64,000 nt of DNA, taken from the NCBI RefSeq assembly GCF_040869045.1, contig NC_090323.1:259660392-259724391 (forward strand). The letters are read 5' to 3'. Shown here piece by piece: positions 1 to 10,945 of this stretch. The stretch comes from Eurosta solidaginis (lineage: Eukaryota; Arthropoda; Insecta; Diptera; Tephritidae). A model generated the notes under the pieces. It worked only from the letters and a program-made list of their open reading frames with translations, was not told the origin of the DNA and did no database searches. Position 1 is the stretch's first letter, and each line of letters starts with the position of its first letter. The position numbers and the translations under genes were made by a program.

Positions 1-558
1 TGCTAATTTTTATTTAGCACATATAGAGTAATAGTAGTAACGTTTCTGCCAAATTTTATCATGATATCTTCAACGACTGCCAAATTACAGCTTGCAAAAC
101 TTTTAAATTACCTTCTTGTAAAAGTGGGCGGTGCCACGCCCATTGTCCAAAATCTTACTAATTTTCTATTCTGCGTCATAACGTCAACCCATCTACCAAG
201 TTTCGTCGCTTTATCTGTCTTTTGTAATGAATTATCGCACTTTTTCGGTTTTTCGAAATTTTCGACATCGAAAAAGTGGGCGTGGTTATAGTCCGATATC
301 GTTCATTTTAAATAGCGATCTGAGATGAGTGCTCAGGAACCTACATACCAAATTTCATCAAGATACCTCAAAATTTACTCAAGTTATCGTGTTAACGGAC
401 GGACGGACGGACGGACATGGCTCAATCAAATTTTTTTTCGATCCTGATTATTTTGATATATGGAAGTCTATATCTATCTCGATTCCTTTATATATGTACA
501 ACCAACCGTTATGCAATCAAACTTAATATACTCTGTGAGCTCTGCTCAACTGAGTATA
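1..558 (+). repeat. TATACTC-family dispersed repeat, copy 1 (cut by window start)
   Basis: This is the right part of the commonest repeat in the window. It carries the GGGCG boxes (a GGGCGGTGCCACGCCC hairpin near 125-142 and GTGGGCGTGG near 274), the GGACGGACGGAC track near 396-416 and the terminal hairpin TATACTC-TG-TGAGC-TCT-GCTCA-ACT-GAGTATA around 528-557. It matches copies at 8.4, 11.8, 18.2, 22.0, 31.6, 38.1 and 52.8 kb. It is noncoding; short ORFs in it are chance. Confidence 0.9.
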
Positions 559-1039
559 AAAAGCAAAAAATTTTTAATTGGCGTTAATTTTTGATTTTGG
601 ACGGTTTTAGTGCGGAAAACTCGTCACTTAATAGAAGGAGGATAACAGATGCATTAAATCCTATGGAGTTGCCACAAAAACAATAAGATTATATATCAAA
701 GAGTAAGTCTTAAATCTGTACATTTTCATTTCACAGCTTCCAAACAAAATACCGGCTAAGCAAAGAAATTTTTATGGAATTCTTAACAGAAATGGACCTA
801 AGGGAAGGCGTACAAAGCACGTATATTCCTCGTATATTGCCACGGCAATTATCCGTTCTTCCGTGTCGGTTAAAGAAACGGCATCATATGGACCGCGGCC
901 CGTTCTTTTCAATTTTTCATGCGTTGTGTTAGCTGTCGAGCTGTTTATATCGAACGTTCGATACAAAGCGACGATATTCTGCTCGATATCGAATTACGGA
1001 AAGCCACTACAGTATTTCAAGTGTACATCTGGGTATGGA
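559..1039. other. No recognised gene
   Basis: I see no protein domain, RNA gene or repeat that I can name here. Two short overlapping ORFs on opposite strands (772-966 minus, 863-1084 plus) have no recognisable motif. Confidence 0.5.
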
Positions 1040-1084
1040 ATATTCGGTTTCACCCGAACTTATACCTCCTTACTTGTTTTCTAA
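1040..1084 (-). repeat. TATACTC-family outer-end fragment
   Basis: The stretch holds TTCGGTTTCACCCGAAC followed by TCCTTACTTGTTTTC, the outer terminus of the TATACTC family in minus orientation. Only about 45 bp of the unit is present. Confidence 0.6.
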
Positions 1085-1090
1085 TAAATT

Positions 1091-1635
1091 AAGGTTTGTG
1101 AAATTTTTCACATGTGAATATAATCTGCTTCACAGGAAAGTAGCTTTTTTAAGTGAGTAAGTGAGATGAGTATAATTTTCTGCAAGGGTAAGTTTAATTT
1201 TCTTCACAAATACTAATCGTAATTTTTTCTACTTACTTAAAACCAAATTGTGGGAATAGAAAATAGAAATTAATCTCTCCCCGCTGGTGGACCCGACTCA
1301 AGTTTTACCACCTTCATTTTCGAAAGTAATAGAATGGAGGATTTTCACTCTAAATGGTCAGCAAACCTGATAGGTGACCAAACAGAATTACTCCCTAAGG
1401 TAGAAACCCAGCAGCTCTAGTAGTTTCCTTTAAAACGTATCGCTTTTTCAATTCAATAAGGTGTATACAGCTTCGATAGAACAGAAATATCAAAAATTCT
1501 CTGAAAATTATGGAAGTTGCATGTCGAAAATTATCGACACCATGCAACTGTTGAGACCCCCCCTACTAAAACACCTCAACCGCGACACCGAAATATTCCA
1601 CGGTAATTATGAAGACTGGCCAGCATTTAGTGGGG
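1091..1635 (+). mobile_element. BEL/Pao-type retrotransposon 5' fragment, gag N-terminus
   Basis: Untranslated leader followed by an open frame from about 1461 whose last residues read FHGNYEDWPAFS, the signature of the BEL/Pao gag region (usual form F-G-Y-EW-F). The frame has no ATG at its first codon; methionines occur from about 1519. A second copy of the same leader lies at 32914-33285, which marks AAGGTTTGTGAAAT as a common start and shows this is a dispersed element. CCGCTGGTGGACCCGACTC near 1280 could be a primer binding site but this is unproven. The gag stops abruptly at element A and resumes at 7930. Confidence 0.65.
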
Positions 1636-2805
1636 TGCATAGCTTAGAATGTATATATCTCAATATTTGTAGTATAACAGCAAACAAAACTGAACTGGAG
1701 AGGCTTGTCGAAATAAGAAAACCAAACATTGTACTATGCGCAGAAACATGCACAACTGATCTTATAATGGATACCGAATTAAATATTCCGACATACAAAT
1801 GTATTCGTTGCGATTCCCATAGTAGACATACGGGTGGTGTTTTGATGTATGTTCATGAAAATTTAGAGTTTAGTATAGTCTGCAATATAGCCATTAACAT
1901 GAATATATGGTGCATTATTATAAAAATGAAAAAATGTGCGTTAAAATGGCAAACTGGTGTACTTTATCACTCACCGAGTAGCAGTGACGCCGACTTTATT
2001 ACGTTTTTAGATGAAATCCTGACTGAAAACCTCAAGAAATCAGACAATAATATCATAATTGGAGATTTTAACATCAATATGAATGTATCGTCAACATACT
2101 CGGAACACCTATTAAGTTTATTCGCACAAAGGGCAATTATTCAAAGAATTAATTTCAATACGAGAATAACAGAGAACTCTTCTACCAAAATTGACTTGCT
2201 CTTTAGTAATAATGATCAAGTTAGATCGGAAAATATAGTTGAATATAGAATTTCGGATCATGAAACAATTAATTTCAAAGTGCAACAACAAAGTTTTGCA
2301 AAATGAGAAGTTACTCTACTTTTACCTCATGGGAATACTATAGTTCCGAAAACCTTTTAAATAAGCTAAGAACATGCGATTTTAGCTTTATGCGTAATGC
2401 GGGAGTAGAAAATAAAACTACAGCACTGAACAATATTTTTACTGAAGTAATGCAAGCACTGACATATGTGAAGAGAACAAAAATACAACTGAGAAATAAG
2501 TGGTATGACCGTGAGCTTACAGCTCTCCATAAAAGAAATCTTGAGCTATATAATATTGCCATAGAAACAGGATACTGGGATGAATACAATGTATTAAAGA
2601 AAATATACAAAAGTACGATTATGTATAAGAAGAAGATGTATATGGAAGGCAGAATTCACAGCAATAACAGAAACATGAAGCGGATGTGGAAGTATCTGAA
2701 AGACCTCGCAGAGCTTACAGATAACAAAAAACATATCACTAAGATAGTAATACATGGCGAATGCCTCGATAATGAGTATCTATTAAGGATGATGGACAGG
2801 GGGCA
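1636..2805 (+). pseudogene. Non-LTR element A, endonuclease and linker part
   Basis: Encodes the apurinic-type endonuclease half of a Jockey/CR1-like non-LTR retrotransposon. Visible endonuclease motifs, in order: IYLNICSI (first Asn), CAETC (Glu), HTGGVLMYV, IIGDFNIN (Asp/Asn) and YRISDHETI (the terminal SDH). The frame ends at 2306 and the linker continues in another frame from 2303 (ATGA overlap), with NKWYDREL typical of the segment between endonuclease and reverse transcriptase. The reading is a one-step frameshift, not two genes. It is interrupted by element B and continues at 6201. Confidence 0.75.
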
Positions 2806-2808
2806 AAT

Positions 2809-3186
2809 GTGTCTAAAACTCGAACTAAAATGAAAAATACTAATTCTCGAATTCTTATTAGAGGATCTAACGCATCGAGCGATCTGGTGGTTGCTGATCG
2901 TTACAAATGGCTACATATATCGTCTTTTTCGCCATCTGTAACTGAAGATAATATAATTGAATATGTGGCTAGGCAAGCTAATTTAAATAAAACCGCATTA
3001 AGTTGTACGAAGCTAGTAAAAAAAGATGTTGCGTTGGCAAATCTGAATAGAGTTAGCTTCAAGTTGGGAGTTCCTGAGTCATCATTTGACAAATTGCTCA
3101 GCTCCGAAATTTGGCCGACTAATGTTACGGTGAAGCCTTTTCAGTTTTTTCGGAAGGCTCACAAAAAGCCTCCTCGCACACAGTAG
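2809..3186 (+). CDS. Element B ORF1, C-terminal part
   Basis: A 125-residue frame ending at TAG 3184-3186. It contains WLHISSFSPSVTEDNIIEYV and VKPFQFFRKAHKKPP, which resemble the conserved C-terminal region of insect non-LTR ORF1 proteins (an RNA-binding, nucleic-acid chaperone role in the family). The N-terminal part, including any zinc finger, is missing, so the first methionine is probably not the native start. It overlaps ORF2 by one base at the stop, consistent with termination-reinitiation between ORFs. Confidence 0.55.
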   Translation: MSKTRTKMKNTNSRILIRGSNASSDLVVADRYKWLHISSFSPSVTEDNIIEYVARQANLNKTALSCTKLVKKDVALANLNRVSFKLGVPESSFDKLLSSEIWPTNVTVKPFQFFRKAHKKPPRTQ

Positions 3187-6077
3187 GGAGAAATCGTCCC
3201 GCTAATAAAAGCAGTAACGACTTAAGGATATATTTTCACAATGTATCTGGCATGAGAACCAAGTCTGATCTTGTGTATAATTTTAGTGCGCAAATGGATT
3301 ATGATATCTTTGTCTTCATCGAGATATGGCTCAATGAAAAATTTTTTGATAGTGAGTTCTTTGACCCAAATCTTTTCAATGTCTATCGCAAGGATCGGGA
3401 TGCTGGGAAAACTGGTTGCATTCGCGGTGGTGGTGTTTTAATTGCTGTCAAGCGCCAGCTGCGTTCATTTTTCTTTCCGCTCAACAATGACGACTCGCTA
3501 CTTGACCAAATCTGCGTGTGTATAAATGGTTCTGGTTCTGGTGCGCATGGCTCCCTATATCTGCTTGCCTCGTATGTTCCACCAGGCAGCGCATTTGATG
3601 TATACAAAGCACATGCTGATAACATAATCTCTCTTGTTTTACGAAACCTTAATGATAACCACCTCTGCGTGCTTGGAGACTTCAACCTTTGTAATATTCA
3701 CTGGTCAACAAATAATTCTAGTTATGGTCTCACACCTAATAATCTTTCTTTGAATCACGAACTGTATTTCATTGATAATTTATTGAGTCTCAATTTAAGG
3801 CAAATTAGTAAAAGTGTTAATGCCCTAAATAGATTATTGGATCTAGTATTTATAAGTGACAACATTAATTGTGAAGTCAGCGAATGCTCTAATGCAGTTA
3901 TTCCCAAGGATAGGCATCACCTACCCCTGGTCATTACTTGTAGTTTTTATTGTTATGCGTCGGATACTTCAGATAGCAGATTAACATTCAACTTCAATTC
4001 GTGCGATTTTCCTAGATTTAACGATTTTTTAATGGAAATAAACTGGGACGAATTACTGGAGGGACTTGATACCTCTAACTGCTTCGCCACATTCAAATCC
4101 ACTCTATTTAGTCACTGTTTGGATAAAATTCCGGTAAAGCGAAAGAGGCCGTATAAACTTCCGTGGTATTCGAAAGAATTAAAAAAACTGAATAACATAA
4201 AAAATAAATATTTGCGTAACTTCAAACGGTCAAAGAATCATATATTCTTTACTAAGTACAAGCACTATTTAAAGATATTTAATCATTTGGATAAGTTTCT
4301 GTACAATAACTATATTTATAATATTGAGTCGAATATTAAATCGAATCCTAAAACTTTTTGGAACTATATAAAGTCAAAAAAAGGCGGCTCCATTGTACCC
4401 TCTGGAGTTTTCCTTGATGATCAACCTGCGCGATCTCTAAGTGAGGCAGCGAACTTATTTGCTGAGTTTTTTAAGTCAAATTTTTCTCAGGATGATAATA
4501 ATAAAGCGGTTGATTTTTCATTGGATGCCGTTAGTACCCTGAACTTCGGTACGCTTACTCTCTCCTGTGAGGATGTTAGTAAGGCTATTATTATACTTAA
4601 ATCCTCATCCCAAACTGACGTTGATGGGTTTTCTTCTGTCTTGTTAAAAAACTGTCCAGCCTTGGTCTATCCGTTGACTCTGATTTTCAATAAATCATTA
4701 TCATCTGGGACGTTCATCGATGATTGGAAGCTCACCTCGATTACGCCCGTTTTCAAATGTGGAAATAAGAACGATGTGCGTAACTATAGACCAATATCCA
4801 AGCTGTCCACAATCTCTAAAATTTTTGAGCATGCTGTGAATTCCAAGTTGAGTTTTGCTGTTAAATCCCTTATATCACCCAACCAGCACGGGTTTGTTGC
4901 TGATAGGTCCACGGTTTCAAATCTTGCTGTTTTTAGCGAATACTGTGTAGATTCTTTCTCTGCTGGACTACAGGTTGATTGCATTTACACTGACTTTTCC
5001 AAAGCTTTTGATAGAGTTCCTCACACAGTTCTGATAAAAAAATTAAGCTGTATCGGTTTTCATTCAACGTTTCTTTTGTGGATTCGTTCTTATTTAAGTA
5101 ATAGACACTGCGTTGTTACCATTGATGGGAAAATGTCTAGTCCGTTCGTTGCGACTTCTGGCGTTCCCCAGGGAAGTATACTAGGCCCACTTTTATTTAT
5201 ATTATTTATTAATGACATCAGCAGTTGTTTTTCGTTTGCAAAGTGTTTACTTTATGCAGATGACTTAAAAATATTCTCAGCTATTAAATCGCAAGATGAT
5301 GCCATAAAGCTGCAGGATGATATAAATAAGCTTCACCAATGGTGCCTGAACTCCTGTCTCTCTTTAAATACGCAAAAATGCTTCCAAATAGTTTATTCAA
5401 AATCAACTAACAATTTCTCTACAAAATACAGTATATCTAACTGTGAACTTCAATGTGTTGACGAGATTAAAGACCTGGGTGTCGTTTTTGACAAAATGTT
5501 TTCCTTTATTAATCACATTAACTACGTAACATCGAAAGCATATTCTATGCTCGGATTTGTACGGCGCAATGCTTCAAAATTCTCAGACCCCTATACCTTT
5601 AAGCTGCTCTACACGTCATACGTTAGATCTCACATTGAATATGCTGTCTTCATTTGGAGACCAAGCAACCAAACGGCCATTTGTAGAATTGAGAGAATTC
5701 AAAAAATTTTTCTTAAATATGCCCTTCGCCCGTTAAACTTTTCGGAGCCGATTCCTTCCTACTCTGCACGTCTTTTACTTTTAAGCCTCAAGTCTTTGGA
5801 AAATCGTAGATCTACACTGTGCTTGTCATTCATGTATAATGTTATTAATGGCTACATTGATTGCCCTTATTTGCTGGAAAGGATTCGATTTAATGTTCCC
5901 CAAAGATCTCTCAGAAATTCCTTTCCATTTTATTACGATTATTTCAGAACGAATTACGCTGGTAATGCTCCCATTACGCGTGCTATTCGTGAGCTTAACT
6001 CAATAAGTAATTCCGTTGCTCTTGATTTTTCTATACAAAGAGCTGAATTTATGAATATTTTGAAGTCTGCTTTCTAA
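3186..6077 (+). CDS. Element B ORF2: endonuclease-reverse transcriptase
   Basis: A single uninterrupted frame of about 960 residues; the first ATG is at 3252 but conserved coding (IYFHNVSGMRTK) begins upstream of it, so translation likely starts near the ORF1 stop. Endonuclease motifs in the first ~230 residues: HNV, FIEIWLN, LGDFN and DRHHLP; the usual SDH is altered to RHH. Reverse transcriptase follows at about residues 430-720: NYRPIS, GFVADRST, TDFSKAFDRV, GVPQGSILGPLLFILF and LLYADDLKIF with the catalytic YADD. Typical full length for the family. The absence of stops suggests a fairly recent insertion, although the altered SDH hints the copy may not be active. Confidence 0.85.
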   Translation, partial: GRNRPANKSSNDLRIYFHNVSGMRTKSDLVYNFSAQMDYDIFVFIEIWLNEKFFDSEFFDPNLFNVYRKDRDAGKTGCIRGGGVLIAVKRQLRSFFFPLNNDDSLLDQICVCINGSGSGAHGSLYLLASYVPPGSAFDVYKAHADNIISLVLRNLNDNHLCVLGDFNLCNIHWSTNNSSYGLTPNNLSLNHELYFIDNLLSLNLRQISKSVNALNRLLDLVFISDNINCEVSECSNAVIPKDRHHLPLVITCSFYCYASDTSDSRLTFNFNSCDFPRFNDFLMEINWDELLEGLDTSNCFATFKSTLFSHCLDKIPVKRKRPYKLPWYSKELKKLNNIKNKYLRNFKRSKNHIFFTKYKHYLKIFNHLDKFLYNNYIYNIESNIKSNPKTFWNYIKSKKGGSIVPSGVFLDDQPARSLSEAANLFAEFFKSNFSQDDNNKAVDFSLDAVSTLNFGTLTLSCEDVSKAIIILKSSSQTDVDGFSSVLLKNCPALVYPLTLIFNKSLSSGTFIDDWKLTSITPVFKCGNKNDVRNYRPISKLSTISKIFEHAVNSKLSFAVKSLISPNQHGFVADRSTVSNLAVFSEYCVDSFSAGLQVDCIYTDFSKAFDRVPHTVLIKKLSCIGFHSTFLLWIRSYLSNRHCVVTIDGKMSSPFVATSGVPQGSILGPLLFILFINDISSCFSFAKCLLYADDLKIFSAIKSQDDAIKLQDDINKLHQWCLNSCLSLNTQKCFQIVYSKSTNNFSTKYSISNCELQCVDEIKDLGVVFDKMFSFINHINYVTSKAYSMLGFVRRNASKFSDPYTFKLLYTSYVRSHIEYAVFIWRPSNQTAICRIERIQKIFLKYALRPLNFSEPIPSYSARLLLLSLKSLENRRSTLCLSFMYNVINGYIDCPYLLERIRFNVPQRSLRNSFPFYYDYFRTNYAGNAPITRAIRELNSISNSVALDFSIQRAEFMNILKSAF

Positions 6078-6165
6078 GTAAACCGATTACTTTTAGGCAT
6101 AAGTATTTTTTAAATTTTCCTTGTATCATAGTCTGTAAGGATTAAAATTCATAGACTTAAACAAA

Positions 6166-6200
<35 letters not shown>

Positions 6201-6201
<1 letters not shown>

Positions 6202-7929
6202 GCCCTAAACAATTTTTATGTACAGAGCATAGTCGAAATTAGTGATAGTATCGAAGAAATGCCTACTGCGTCCGAACTAAACGTTGATCGTTCGATCGCA
6301 ATAGAACCATTTCTTTTCACTGACATTGTGTTAGATGATATAGTGAATATCACAAAAGCTTTTAAAAATAAATATTGCTTCTATCTGAGGGTGTTTTCAA
6401 GGATTCCATGATGTACATTGGTAGCTTTTACAAAGACATAATAAATGATTCCCTAAATAATGGCATTGTTCCAAACTGCTGAAAAGTTTCAACAATAGTA
6501 CCTGTGGAAAAAGTAAAAAATACAGTGAAACCGGAGGAGCTACGGCCAATCAATACGTTACCCTCAGATGAGAAAATTATTGAAATGGTGGTGAATAATC
6601 AATTGGTGGCATACCTAGAAAAGCACAAAGTTATTATACCAGAACAGTCTGGATTCAGGAAGAGCCATTGTTGTGAAACAGCACTCAACATGGTTATTGC
6701 AGAATGGAAAGAAGATATATCAGATAAAAAAGTTGTGGTGTCTATCTTGTTAGACTTGAAACGGGCCTTTGAAACAGTTGATAGACGGGAATTGTTGAAT
6801 GTTTTGTTCAAAACTGGTGTCAGAGGACAGACTTTGGAATGGTTCCGAAGTTATCTCAGTGACAGAAAGCAAAGAACGGTAATTGGAAACGCAGTCTCAT
6901 CGGTTGTGGATGTAGATATCGAATTGCCACAAGGTTCAGTACTTGCACCGATACTATTTACATTGTACATAAATGATATAAAAAAATGCTTAAAATATTG
7001 CAATATACGTCTTTTTGCGGATGATGCACTGCTCATCATCAGTGAGAAATATGCCGACTGTGCAATGCAGAAAGCAAAAAAAGATCTTGACTCTCTATAC
7101 AACTGGTTGTGCCTTAAAAAATTTAAGTTAAATATAGATAAGACTAAGTTCATGGTATTTTGCAAAAACCAGAACATCATACGTAATAACGATTTAAATA
7201 ATATAACCCTGAAGATAACAAATAATTGAATTCAAAGAGTAAATGAAATGAAGTACCTAGGAGTTTTAATTGATGAAAACCTGAATTTTGGAGAACATAT
7301 AAATTATCTTGAAAGAAAAATTGCGCAGAAAATAGGATTCATGTACAGAACATGCAAACATATTAGTCAACGTCATAAAATAATGGTGTATGGTTCAATT
7401 ATTGAGCCGCACTTTATATACTGTCCTACAATTCTGCTGACAGCGAGTGATATGCAAATTAAAAGACTACAAATACAACAAAACAAGGCAATGCGATTTA
7501 TATTAAAATGTCTCCCAAGAACATCAAAAACTATAATGCTGAATCGGTTAAACTGGCTTAGTATAAAACAGTCAATAAGTTACTTCACTTTGAAATTTAT
7601 ACATCATGTAAGATTAGGAATGCTACCGAGTTACCTGAGGAATAAAATATTATATAATCACGAGATCCATAGCTATGGAACTAGATACTGTAATAATATA
7701 AGATTGCCTAGAGTTAGAACAGAGTTCGCAAAGAAGACTTTAGAATACACTGGGTACAAAATGTACAATGAACTACCTACTGAGATAAAAGATTGTGAAA
7801 ATGTTAATAAGTTTAAAGTAAAATTATTTTTATATTGTAAAACACTTAATATTTAATGAAACAAATGTTTACTTAACATCAACTAGGTCTTAAAGACCAT
7901 AATAAAGAAATATAATATAATAATATAAT
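6201..7929 (+). pseudogene. Non-LTR element A, reverse transcriptase part
   Basis: Continuation of element A downstream of element B, beginning ALNNFYV. Reverse transcriptase motifs: LRPINTLPSDEK, SGFRKSHCCETA, LLDLKRAFETVD, LPQGSVLAPILF and LFADDALLI. It is broken by a frameshift near 6390, a TGA at 6480 where the family has tryptophan, and an in-frame TGA at 7227. The frame resumes with MKYLGVLIDENLNF and ends at 7856. The 3' end has an AATAAA-like signal and an ATAATAT-rich tail to about 7929, exactly where BEL/Pao gag resumes. Nonfunctional and older than element B. Confidence 0.8.
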
Positions 7930-8030
7930 ATGTTTGCGGACTATGGTTATCATCCCCGATTAACTCAAGCTGAAAAACTTTATCACCTGCTACAAAAGAC
8001 AAGAGGAACTCTGCCTCAACCCACCTCTTT
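7930..8030 (+). mobile_element. BEL/Pao gag fragment, continuation after element A
   Basis: Starting at the ATG at 7930, the frame contains HPRLTQAEKLYHLLQKTRG, the conserved BEL/Pao gag segment that normally follows the F-G-Y-EW-F motif found at the end of the 1091-1635 fragment. The fit shows that element A landed in this gag. The frame fades after about 30 residues. Confidence 0.6.
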
Positions 8031-8435
8031 ATGGCAAAAACCAAAATCAAAATAAATATCTCAAACTCAATTTCAATTGAAGTTGCCACCACACGAACTG
8101 ACACTCTGGTCAATTTCCTCCATTGTGTTGGCCTGGCTAGAAAACCCCAGAACGGAAGCAAATACTTTGGCACCACATTCCTCACGATGACAACCGCGCC
8201 GATTCAGGAACTCGAGGATACAAACAACAAAATTTATTTGATTGCTCGTTATGGTGTAATAGCTTTCTAAGCCGAACATATTCTGGCCAAGATACACCCC
8301 TTCGAATTCATCTCCGCCGGAGAAAAAACACATTAAGGCCGTTTCCCGCCACACTAAAAACCACCTGATTCCCAATTCGATAGCACTCACTCACGGGTAA
8401 GACGCTAGTATGAAACTCATAATGATATTGAAATG
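8031..8435. other. No recognised gene
   Basis: Overlapping ORFs on both strands (8031-8270 plus, 8073-8390 minus) show no family motif. It could be decayed BEL/Pao sequence, because it directly follows the gag fragment, but I see nothing that proves it. Confidence 0.4.
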
Positions 8436-10006
8436 CCATCATTTAACATGGGTTTCAAATGGAAGGTACTAAAGAGTATTTTAAACGGGAGTGGGCCATA
8501 GTTCTATAGGTGTACGCCATTTCGGGATGTCGCCATTAAGGTGGACCAGGGGTGACTCTAGAATGTGTTTGTACGATATGGCTGTCAAATTAAAGGCACT
8601 AATGACGGTTTTAAAAGGGAGTGGCCCTTAGCTGTATATGCGAAGGCATTTTCGAGATATCGACAAAATGTGGACCAGAGTGACCCAGAACATCATCTGT
8701 CGGGTACCGCTAATTTATTTATATATGTAATACCACGTACAGTATTACTGCCAAAGTTCCAAGGGCTTTTGATTTCGCCCTGTAGAACTGTTTCATTTTT
8801 TTCTACTTAATACGGTAGTGGTTACACCCATTTTACAAAGTTTTTTCTAAAGTTATATTTTGCGTCAATAAACCTATCCAATTACCATGTTTCATCTATT
8901 TTTTCATATTTGGTAGAGAATTATGGCATTTTTTTAATTTTTCGTAATTTTCGATATCGAAAATGTGGGCGTGTCATAGCCGGATTTCGGCCATTTTTAT
9001 ACCAAGATAAAGTGAGTTCAGATTTGTACGTGAACTAAGTTTAGTAAAGATATATCGATTTGCGCTCAAGTTATCGTGGTAACGGCAGAGCGGAAGGACA
9101 GACGGACGACTCTGTATTAAAACTGGGCGTGGCTTCAACCGATTTCGCCCATTTTCACAGCAAACAGTTGTCGTCATAGAATCTATACCCCTACCAAATT
9201 TCACAAGGGTTGGTAGATTTTTGTTCGACTTATGGCTTTAAAAGTAGTCTAGACGAATTAAACAAAAAAGGGCGGAGCCACGCCCATTTTGAAATTTTCT
9301 TATATTTTTGTATTTTGTTGCACCATATCATAATTACTGGAGTTAATTGTTGGCATAATTTACTGATATACTGTAAAGATGTTAAATTTTTTGTTAAAAT
9401 TTGACTTTAAAAAAAAAAAATTTTAAAAGTGGGCGTGGTCGTTCTCCGGTTTTCCTAATTTTTATTAAGCTTACATATAGTAATAGGAGTAACGTTCCTG
9501 CCAAATTTCATCACGATATCTTCAACAACTGCCAAATTACAGCTTGCAAAACTTTTAAATTACCTTCTTTTAAAAGTGGGCGGTGCCACGCCCATTTTCC
9601 AATAATTTACCAATTTTCTATTTTGCGTCGTAAAGTCAACGCACCTACCAAGTTTCATCGCTTTATCCGTCTTTTATAATGAATTATCGCACTCTTTCGG
9701 TTTTTCGAAATTTTCTATATCGAAAAAGTGAGCGTGGTTGTGTTCCGATTTCGTTCATTTTAAATAGCAATCTGAGATAAGTGCCCGGGAACCTACATAC
9801 CAAATTTCATCAAGATACCTCAAAATTTAATTTTAAAATGTTTACCGACAGGCGGACATGGCGAAAAGAATTTCTTTTTTCGCCCAGATCATTTTGATGT
9901 ATAGAAGTCTATATTTGTCTTGATTAGTTTATGCCGTTACGTATTACCGTTATGCGAACAAAGTTAATATACTCTGTGAGCTCTGCTCAACTGAGTATAA
10001 AAATCG
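8436..10006 (+). repeat. TATACTC-family repeat, copy 2
   Basis: Begins inside the 130-bp module zone (AAATGGAAGGTACTAAAGAG), then the GGGCG-box zone (near 8967, 9124, 9270, 9430, 9577, 9729), and ends at the hairpin TATACTC-TG-TGAGC-TCT-GCTCA-ACT-GAGTATA (about 9970-10001). The outer TTCGGGTGTAACCGAA end is missing. Confidence 0.88.
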
Positions 10007-10026
10007 ACTGAAAATCTTAAACTGAA

Positions 10027-10791
10027 ATGAACTTAAGCAATTCTTTCGCGATACTGTTTGTCTTCCTTAGCTTTATTTTTACTAATTTTCGGAATATCGC
10101 ATTGTGGGTGGCAGGAATTGCGATATAAAGGATAGCCCATATGAGGTGGGAATGTTTATTGACGAGCAATATAGATGCATGGGTGCTTTAATCACTTCGA
10201 GAAAGGTGCTTACATCTGCATTTTGCTTGGAAAATTGCATCCCGTCTAGCACCACTGTTAAAGCTGATGCAACCGATTTAAGTAAGGCAAAAATAGTTCG
10301 CACTGCGGATCGTATAATTCGTCCAAGTGAATTTACTACGGCACCGGTAGAAATGGATTTAGTTGTGCTTTTTTTTTAGTCATCGTATCAGGGATACCTC
10401 AAATGCACATACAATAAAACTTTGCGAAATTGCATTAAACCCGGGCGTAAAATTGCAAATCAGTTCAAGGGGTTCGAAAACTGGAATGGATTTGAAAGTT
10501 TCGCATATACTCCAAACTGCAGAACCTGAAGTAATCTCAACCAACGAATGTAAGGATCAGTATGCGGCTCATTATGCTGCGGAAAGTAGAACTCTCCCAA
10601 CAACAGCAATTTGTTTAATGGATACGCAGCATGAAAAGAATACGTGTTGGGGAGATCCTCGTGCTCCGACCGTAAAGGATAAAAAACTTCGTGCGATGGT
10701 AGCAGGTGGGCACCAACATTGTCCGATTATATACACAAGTATGAGGAATATTTATGTTCGACAGTTTATAGAAAGTGCGACAACATTTTAA
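10027..10791 (+). pseudogene. Secreted serine protease homologue (S1 chymotrypsin fold), frameshifted
   Basis: A trypsin-like S1 family chain with two reading-frame breaks. An ATG at 10027 opens a hydrophobic signal peptide (ILFVFLSFIFT). After a frame change the zymogen cleavage site R|IVGG is read at 10098-10112, followed by a shifted TSAFC where active proteases have TAAHC, so the catalytic His is replaced by Phe. The Asp region reads EMDLVVL. A run of nine T at about 10370 breaks the frame again; beyond it CWGDPRAP replaces the catalytic GDSGGP, so Ser is lost. Cysteine spacing and overall size fit the family. AATAAA signals lie at 10852 and 10862. Loss of His and Ser is expected for non-catalytic homologues, common among fly immune and seminal-fluid proteins; the frameshifts suggest a pseudogene or homopolymer sequencing errors. 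Confidence 0.75.
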
Positions 10792-10945
10792 TTGCAAGGT
10801 ATTTTTTTTAATCGACTACTGAGTTCACCTAATCTCAGAACTTTTTTCATAAATAAATGGAAATAAATTTATTTGTTATTGATATCTTAGCATACCGCCG
10901 TTGTAATAACCTTACCATAGCCAATTAATTAATTTTAGTTTTCAG

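Larger units (their letters stand above)
2806..6200 (+). mobile_element. Non-LTR retrotransposon B, inserted in element A
   Basis: A 3.4-kb Jockey/CR1-like element with the C-terminal part of ORF1, a complete-looking ORF2, a short 3' untranslated region and a 3' tail of about nine AAAT repeats (6164-6200). It is 5'-truncated within ORF1, the usual result of incomplete target-primed reverse transcription. It splits element A between its linker and its reverse transcriptase, so it is the younger. I could not find a convincing target-site duplication. Confidence 0.85.

Noticed and set aside
2303..2833. Independent 176-codon gene
   Set aside because: Contains the non-LTR linker motif NKWYDREL and is the frameshifted continuation of element A, running into element B at its end.
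8073..8390. Minus-strand 105-codon ORF as a possible gene
   Set aside because: No recognisable family, no splice or promoter signals, and it overlaps other-strand ORFs between two repeats.
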